From positions 29,804-93,803 of the forward strand of contig JXTB01000148.1 in the NCBI GenBank assembly GCA_002914805.1: DNA of 64,000 nt. Reading direction: 5' to 3'. This DNA comes from Parasponia andersonii. Lineage: Eukaryota > Streptophyta > Magnoliopsida > Rosales > Cannabaceae. Below the pieces are notes generated by a model that was given only the letters and a program-made list of their open reading frames with translations, ran no database searches and was not told where the DNA came from. The position numbers and the translations under genes are program-made. Below, in pieces: positions 59,963-64,000 of the stretch (positions are counted from its first letter, which is position 1; the number at the start of each line of letters is the position of its first letter).

Positions 59963-59994
59963 TCCAATGCCTTTCCGGGTTCCTACAAATACCC
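59963..59994 (+). promoter_or_regulatory. candidate core promoter of the FAF-like gene
   Basis: A CCAAT word (59964-59968) lies about 20 bases before a TATA-like CTACAAATACCC (59983-59994). A CT-rich, leader-like sequence begins about 20 bases further on. The transcription start is therefore expected near 60010-60020. Confidence 0.5.
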
Positions 59995-60011
59995 ACATTC
60001 CCCTCTCTTTG

Positions 60012-60208
60012 CTTTGCCATCACTCAGCCACAGCCTCTCCTTCAACACAAACTTCATCTCTTCATCTTCACCTCCTTCTTTTATCATTATTTGTCACTAT
60101 AACGCTCTCAACACTCACCAATTTATTATTATTCCTCGCAACTTGCACCCGCCAGTGGTCTGTAGCCTCAGACCTCTGTTGGATGCTGTTGCTTATAATT
60201 TGCCTAAG
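60012..60208 (+). other. FAF-like gene, 5'UTR exon 1 with a short uORF
   Basis: CT-rich leader with TCTTCATCTTCACCTCC. The start is estimated from the TATA-like site. The only ATG in it after the presumed start is at 60183; after splicing at 60208/60336 it gives a 9-codon upstream frame (MLLLIICLS) ending TGA at 60337-60339, so the uORF spans the exon junction. This could lower translation of the main frame. A longer unspliced frame from 59919 begins before the TATA-like site and is not taken as coding. Confidence 0.55.
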
Positions 60209-60335
60209 GTAATTATTATTATTATTATTATTATTAATTTATATTCCTTAGTATATAGATATCCAATTATCTAGAATTATATACAGCTCTTTTTCATATT
60301 AATCTGATTATTATTATTAAATTGCTCTTTTGCAG
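60209..60335 (+). other. 5'UTR intron of the FAF-like gene
   Basis: Donor AAG/GTAATT at 60208/60209 and acceptor CTCTTTTGCAG at 60335 bound 127 bases of AT-rich DNA with a (TTA)n run (about 60212-60236). Length, composition and splice sites are typical of a plant intron. It lies 47 bases before the start codon. Confidence 0.75.
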
Positions 60336-60382
60336 CTGAAAGTAGTAGCTCTTCTTCTTCTTTCTTGTTAAGCAAGAAAAAC

Positions 60383-62110
60383 ATGTCTGGTTCTCTGAGA
60401 AAGAGTTTAGGGTCTCCATCAACGACGTCGTTCATGAAGCCGGAGCAAGAGTGTCCGGCTTCCGCTTCCGCCACCGCCGCCGCAGCCGGCAGAGGGATGC
60501 AGGGCATAGTAGTCGCCATTCTCGGGACGGAAGACTCCTGCGAGAGAAGTGCTCGAGCTGGTGCTGGTGCCGGCGCCGGAGTTTCTCTCCGGCGGACTCT
60601 CTCGGCCGACATGTCGTCGAAGAAATGGCTGGCCCAGAATGGACTCATCACTCCCATGAAGAAGATTGCCTCTTCCGAAGAGCTTCTTCTTCCGGCTCGT
60701 CTGGATCCATTTTCTTCGTCGGAAGAGGAGGAAGAAGAACAAGACCAAGAAGAAGAAGACAATGAAGAGGAGAATAGTAAGCAGCAACAGCAGGGCCCCG
60801 GAGAATTCGATATCTGGAGCTTAATTATTTCTCAAAAGGCGAAAGAGGACCCCCAATCGGCGTCATCACCTCCTTACATCCATCCTCTTGTGAAGAGATC
60901 AGCCAGCTGTTTGAGCGAGAATAGCCTCAAAATTTGCACTGAGAGTCTCGGATCCGAGACTGGCTCTGATGGGTTTTCTTCTTATTCGTGTTCGGAGACC
61001 GGCGAAAGCTCCGACGTGGAGAAGGAATCTCAGGAAGAAGAAGAGAAATCACAACTCGGACAAACGATATCCGGCGGAGAAGATGACGTTGCAGAATGCT
61101 GCCGTGCAGTCAAGTGTACCTATTCTCCCGTTCGAAAATCGGCCTCTAGATCATTCCCTCCTCCACTTCCGTCGCTTTCCGGTGGCGGCTCGTCGACGGT
61201 TCGCATGCACACCCGCCGCGACAATGGACGGCTTGTCGTCGAAGCGGTTTCGATACCATCACAAAAGAACAACTTCGCTGCTCAACGGCAAGATGGTCGC
61301 CTTGTCCTCACCTTCGCAAACCGTGGAGATGTTGATGTTACAGCTGATCCTCATCCTTCCCTTGAGAAGAAAGTGGGAAGAGACGATTGGGACCGATTCG
61401 AGGACGAAGAAGAGTTTGAGGAACAGTTCGAGGACTTTGAGGACGAAAATGTAAGGGAGATAGATCAGGAAGAGGAAGATGATGAGGAGGAGGAAGACGA
61501 AGAAGAAGAAGAGAATATTGATGAGGATTTTGGAGTCAAGAAAATTGATATTGTAGCAAAGGGACCACCAAGAGTACTATCAACAAGGTTGATAAATGTC
61601 CACAGGTTAGCCTTAATGATAAACAAACCGATTGGGATACCAAATAGGAATCCAGCTACAGCATGGCCGGCCAACAAGTTCAATGAAGCTGCCCAATTGG
61701 AAGGAGATATTGCTGACGGAAAAGAGGAGCGGCCAATTACCCCGACCGCAGTAGCGCAGTCGCTGCCGCCCCGACCCCGCCCTGCCGTCAGTCGGCTCAT
61801 ACCTTCGCCTCCGGCTGTAGCAAAGGCCCCCGCCGCCGCCTCGGCCGCTTCTTTCAACGCTTATGAGTACTTCTGGCGCCGGACAAATTCCTCTGCCATT
61901 AATGCAACCGCGGGTCTCAAGAAGAGTTCCAATTACATCAACAAACTAATTGTGCCGTCCAAGAATCAAACCCCAAACGATCAGCGGCAGCAACAATTGG
62001 TGGTTTTGAGAGGGAACAAAGGAGAGTACTTGGTTCCATCGTCTAAGGGTTGCAAGGAACCAAAACGGACTCTATTCTGGGAGCCCTATTGCATTGCCAC
62101 TTCCTCATGA
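60383..62110 (+). CDS. FANTASTIC FOUR-like (FAF-like) protein
   Basis: 575 codons in one exon. The start ATG at 60383 (MSGSLRKSLGS) is chosen because the frame extends upstream only through a non-ATG codon to 60365. Residues about 139-145 have FDIWSLI, then a conserved IHPLVKRSASCLSENSLK with CTESLGSETGSD (about 170-205). The FAF domain (PF11250) lies at about 255-312: FPPPLPSLS, then MHTRRDNGRLVVEAV and QDGRLVLTFA. Two acidic runs lie at 114-130 and 340-383. Proline/alanine-rich DNA follows, and the end has KGEYLVPSSKGCKEP and LFWEPYCIATSS. FAF proteins are plant-specific; Arabidopsis FAF1-4 limit shoot meristem size through the WUSCHEL-CLAVATA loop. This longer form, with its C-terminal motif, is closer to proteins annotated 'FAF-like, chloroplastic'; I see no clear transit peptide, so location is open. 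GC is well above the flanks. Confidence 0.92.
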   Translation: MSGSLRKSLGSPSTTSFMKPEQECPASASATAAAAGRGMQGIVVAILGTEDSCERSARAGAGAGAGVSLRRTLSADMSSKKWLAQNGLITPMKKIASSEELLLPARLDPFSSSEEEEEEQDQEEEDNEEENSKQQQQGPGEFDIWSLIISQKAKEDPQSASSPPYIHPLVKRSASCLSENSLKICTESLGSETGSDGFSSYSCSETGESSDVEKESQEEEEKSQLGQTISGGEDDVAECCRAVKCTYSPVRKSASRSFPPPLPSLSGGGSSTVRMHTRRDNGRLVVEAVSIPSQKNNFAAQRQDGRLVLTFANRGDVDVTADPHPSLEKKVGRDDWDRFEDEEEFEEQFEDFEDENVREIDQEEEDDEEEEDEEEEENIDEDFGVKKIDIVAKGPPRVLSTRLINVHRLALMINKPIGIPNRNPATAWPANKFNEAAQLEGDIADGKEERPITPTAVAQSLPPRPRPAVSRLIPSPPAVAKAPAAASAASFNAYEYFWRRTNSSAINATAGLKKSSNYINKLIVPSKNQTPNDQRQQQLVVLRGNKGEYLVPSSKGCKEPKRTLFWEPYCIATSS

Positions 62111-62270
62111 TGACATCATCACTATCATCCATATCATGGCTTCACTACAAGATCGATATATATATATATATATAAATTTACTGATCACTAGCTAAAGCCT
62201 TCGTATGATCATTTCGCAATTCCAATGCTCTTTAGCTTTGTTCGTTAGTCAAGGAAATAAAATAATTAAA
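62111..62270 (+). other. 3'UTR of the FAF-like gene
   Basis: After the TGA at 62108-62110 comes AT-rich DNA with (TA)n at 62156-62174 and an AATAAA at 62256-62261, a plausible polyadenylation signal. The true 3' end is not shown by the sequence. Confidence 0.5.
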
Positions 62271-63108
62271 AAAAATTAAAAAAAAAATGAAAGAAGGAGA
62301 GTGAGAGAGGGGTACACTTTGACTGAGATGATCAAAGAGAAAAAAAGAGATCACATGATTACATTACCAACTTAACAAAGAGAGCTTCATATGTATAATA
62401 ACTTTTTAATTTATAATATATTATTATTAATTATCTGTCTCCTATTTATGTCTAAAAGTATGATCATAGTGTTATCGTGCTTTGACCAAGTGGACTGTGT
62501 ATGTCTTGCCTTTTTATGCTTTTTATATATGTATATGCTTTCTTATTTATTTATTTTTTTCAATTATGACATATGATTGCAATATCTAATAATGTATGTT
62601 TTGGTACGTAGCCAATGGGGCTTCGTGAATATGGGTGATGTCTGGCATAACAGATCTTTATTTCGGAGACAACATAATCCACTCTTTGATATGTCATGTT
62701 CCTCGATACTTGCTTACTTGCTTTGGGTTAAGGCTAGCTACGACTTTTTTATGGATATTTCTTACTCAGAAAATACAACAAGTCCACGTAACAAAACTAT
62801 TTGGTCTGCACTCTGCAGCATCCCTTAACTAAAAGTTTGCACTAAATTATAAGCATGTAGTAGACCCCCATGGTTCTTGCTTTATTAAATATTTAACTAG
62901 TATTAAATCTACAATCACTCTGCAATATAGATCTCAAGTTTGGTAGTGGATTATGATATTGCAAGTCCAACCGTAAAATCTACAGTAGTCTTGAAATAAA
63001 TATGATCATGAATTGTACGGAATATGTTTTAATTAAGTTAATGGCTATGATAGCTACTTTTTAGTCTGATTCCAAGTTGGATCTAAATAACTGTAACGTT
63101 AAGTTTTA
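62271..63108. other. intergenic, no gene recognised
   Basis: Two overlapping frames at 62577-62832 have no recognisable domain and are not supported. No RNA gene or element boundary is visible. Confidence 0.5.
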
Positions 63109-63350
63109 GGATTATTTATCGTTTTTCGCCTCTAAATTATGGTGCTAGACTTTTGTGGTCCATTTAAATAAATTATGGAATGAGCTAACTAACCTATTAT
63201 TTTGTTGTATTTGTCTCAATTTTGACTTCTAATTTACAACGAAATTGTGTAAAACTCATAGAGACATATGGCATGCACATTTCTAAACTCAGGTCCAATA
63301 AATTGTGTGGGACTTTATAATTTAATTAGGGGTCGAAGTGAAAATAATCC
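63109..63350. mobile_element. Mutator-type MITE, 9-bp TSD
   Basis: The ends GGATTATTTATCG and (reverse complement) GGATTATTTTCAC continue as weak inverted repeats with CGCCTCTAA / CGACCCCTAA and GTGGTCC / TTGGACC. The flanks TAAGTTTTA (63100-63108) and TAGATTTTA (63351-63359) agree at 7 of 9. It is of the same general type as the elements at 33900 and 34527. Confidence 0.62.
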
Positions 63351-63904
63351 TAGATTTTATTGTCAAGAAAAAGCAAAAAAGGGAACAAAATGATCGAGAA
63401 AAGTGAAATGCTATAGGAAGACAGACATCAATCCGATCAAAAGATGACATCAATACTACTTTACTGAAACTAACCAATAGCTCATGTTATACCTCTTTGA
63501 AAATAAATATATAAATGAAAAATACTATATGCTTATGTTATTAAGCGTGCGTTGCATTCCGGCCGGTTGATTATGGGATACCCATTAATTCATTAATTAA
63601 TTGTACGAATCAGTTTTTTGCGCAAAAAAGATTCCAATTATGTTGCATTTTCCACATGCTTTCCGATTTTTCCCCTTCGGGGCTTATCGTGCTTTAGCTT
63701 GGGTGCCCTGTTGTGCCATTTCTGTGCTGATTATTTTAGGGAGGATTACATGTACACTCTAACTTCGTATAAAATGAATAAAAAAGAAAATTTAAGAAAG
63801 AAAAAAAATAAAGGCACACTCTATCTTCATGTCTCCTTCTTTTTCAATTTGCATAATCGTTCCCATTTAAAATTCATTCCATTTTTAAAATTTCATTCCA
63901 TCTG
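63351..63904. other. intergenic, no gene seen
   Basis: AT-rich DNA; a 99-codon frame (63618-63917) runs into the LTR below and has no domain. Confidence 0.5.
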
Positions 63905-64000
63905 TTGTGCGGTCTAAAATCCTAAGGTCGCATAAGTGTTATATGCGACCTCCTCTGAGAATGATGTATGCGACCACTCCCGTGATGGTTATATGCGACC
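63905..64000 (+). repeat. start of another Tat-related LTR, cut by the window end
   Basis: TTGTGCGGTCTAAAATCC at 63905 is nearly identical to the first bases of the Tat LTRs at 20498 and 30819. It then carries repeated GGTCGCAT / ATGCGACC words (four within about 75 bases), the same kind of upstream motif as in the Tat LTRs (GTGCGACCTCCTC). It is probably the 5' edge of a related element or solo LTR continuing beyond the window. Confidence 0.75.

Noticed and set aside
59919..60212. Frame of 97 codons before the FAF-like gene
   Set aside because: It starts upstream of the TATA-like site, runs through the CT-rich leader and stops in the intron; it has no domain.
60277..61857. Long frames opposite or out of frame to the FAF-like gene (161, 122, 104, 161, 130 codons)
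   Set aside because: They are shadows of the GC-richer coding exon; the serine runs at 61465-61530 on the minus strand are the complement of the Glu/Asp codons.
62577..62832. Two overlapping frames after the FAF-like gene
   Set aside because: No recognisable domain; they overlap each other in different frames and the composition is intergenic.

Overview
This is a eudicot-type plant nuclear window: very AT-rich, full of nested and decayed LTR retrotransposons, DNA transposons and MITEs, with one convincing host gene. The host gene is a FANTASTIC FOUR-like (FAF-like) gene on the + strand at the right end (CDS 60383-62110, with a 5'UTR intron at 60209-60335). The species cannot be fixed from the sequence; an angiosperm is certain, a eudicot is likely.

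Layout. 1-9.3 kb: AT-rich intergenic DNA with a tRNA-derived SINE (1.4-1.6 kb), microsatellites, a ~498-bp tandem duplication (4.87-5.91 kb) and a 22-C homopolymer (7.23 kb). 9.36-10.72 kb (-): a broken transposon-borne gene of the 'putative plant transposon protein' type, with its leader to 11.4 kb. 11.67-12.88 kb: a short TRIM-type LTR insertion with a perfect 5-bp target duplication, expanded inside by a ~104-bp tandem repeat that flanks an 892-base assembly gap. 14.81-19.81 kb (-): a complete but dead Ty1/copia element, Tork/Tnt1-like. 20.50-31.41 kb (+): a complete but dead Ty3/gypsy element of the Tat lineage, about 10.9 kb, with two LTRs, a CATTA target duplication, gag, protease, RT, two RNase H domains and integrase. 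It also carries a spliced-looking gene in antisense orientation between integrase and the 3' LTR. 33.9-34.9 kb: two Mutator-type MITEs. 35.82-42.46 kb: a degraded CACTA (En/Spm) element with transposase fragments, a nested MITE, a ~73-bp minisatellite, telomere-like sequence and a probable Athila-like LTR. 42.73-44.96 kb and 48.92-51.17 kb: two related ~2.2-kb solo LTRs, the second nested in a hAT-like element (48.71-51.82 kb) with a perfect target duplication. 52.3 kb: a GC-rich miRNA-like foldback. 53.9-59.9 kb: duplicated promoter-proximal blocks of the FAF-like gene, separated by a solo TRIM LTR, a Harbinger-like MITE and other insertions. 60-62.3 kb: the FAF-like gene. 63.9-64.0 kb: the start of another LTR related to the Tat element.

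How it fits together. The gene at the right is the only likely host protein. Nearly everything to its left is a record of transposition. The points of most interest are the antisense gene with its own leader inside the Tat element, the tandem amplification inside a TRIM LTR, the duplicated upstream block of the FAF-like gene, and the family of minisatellites that arose inside transposons.
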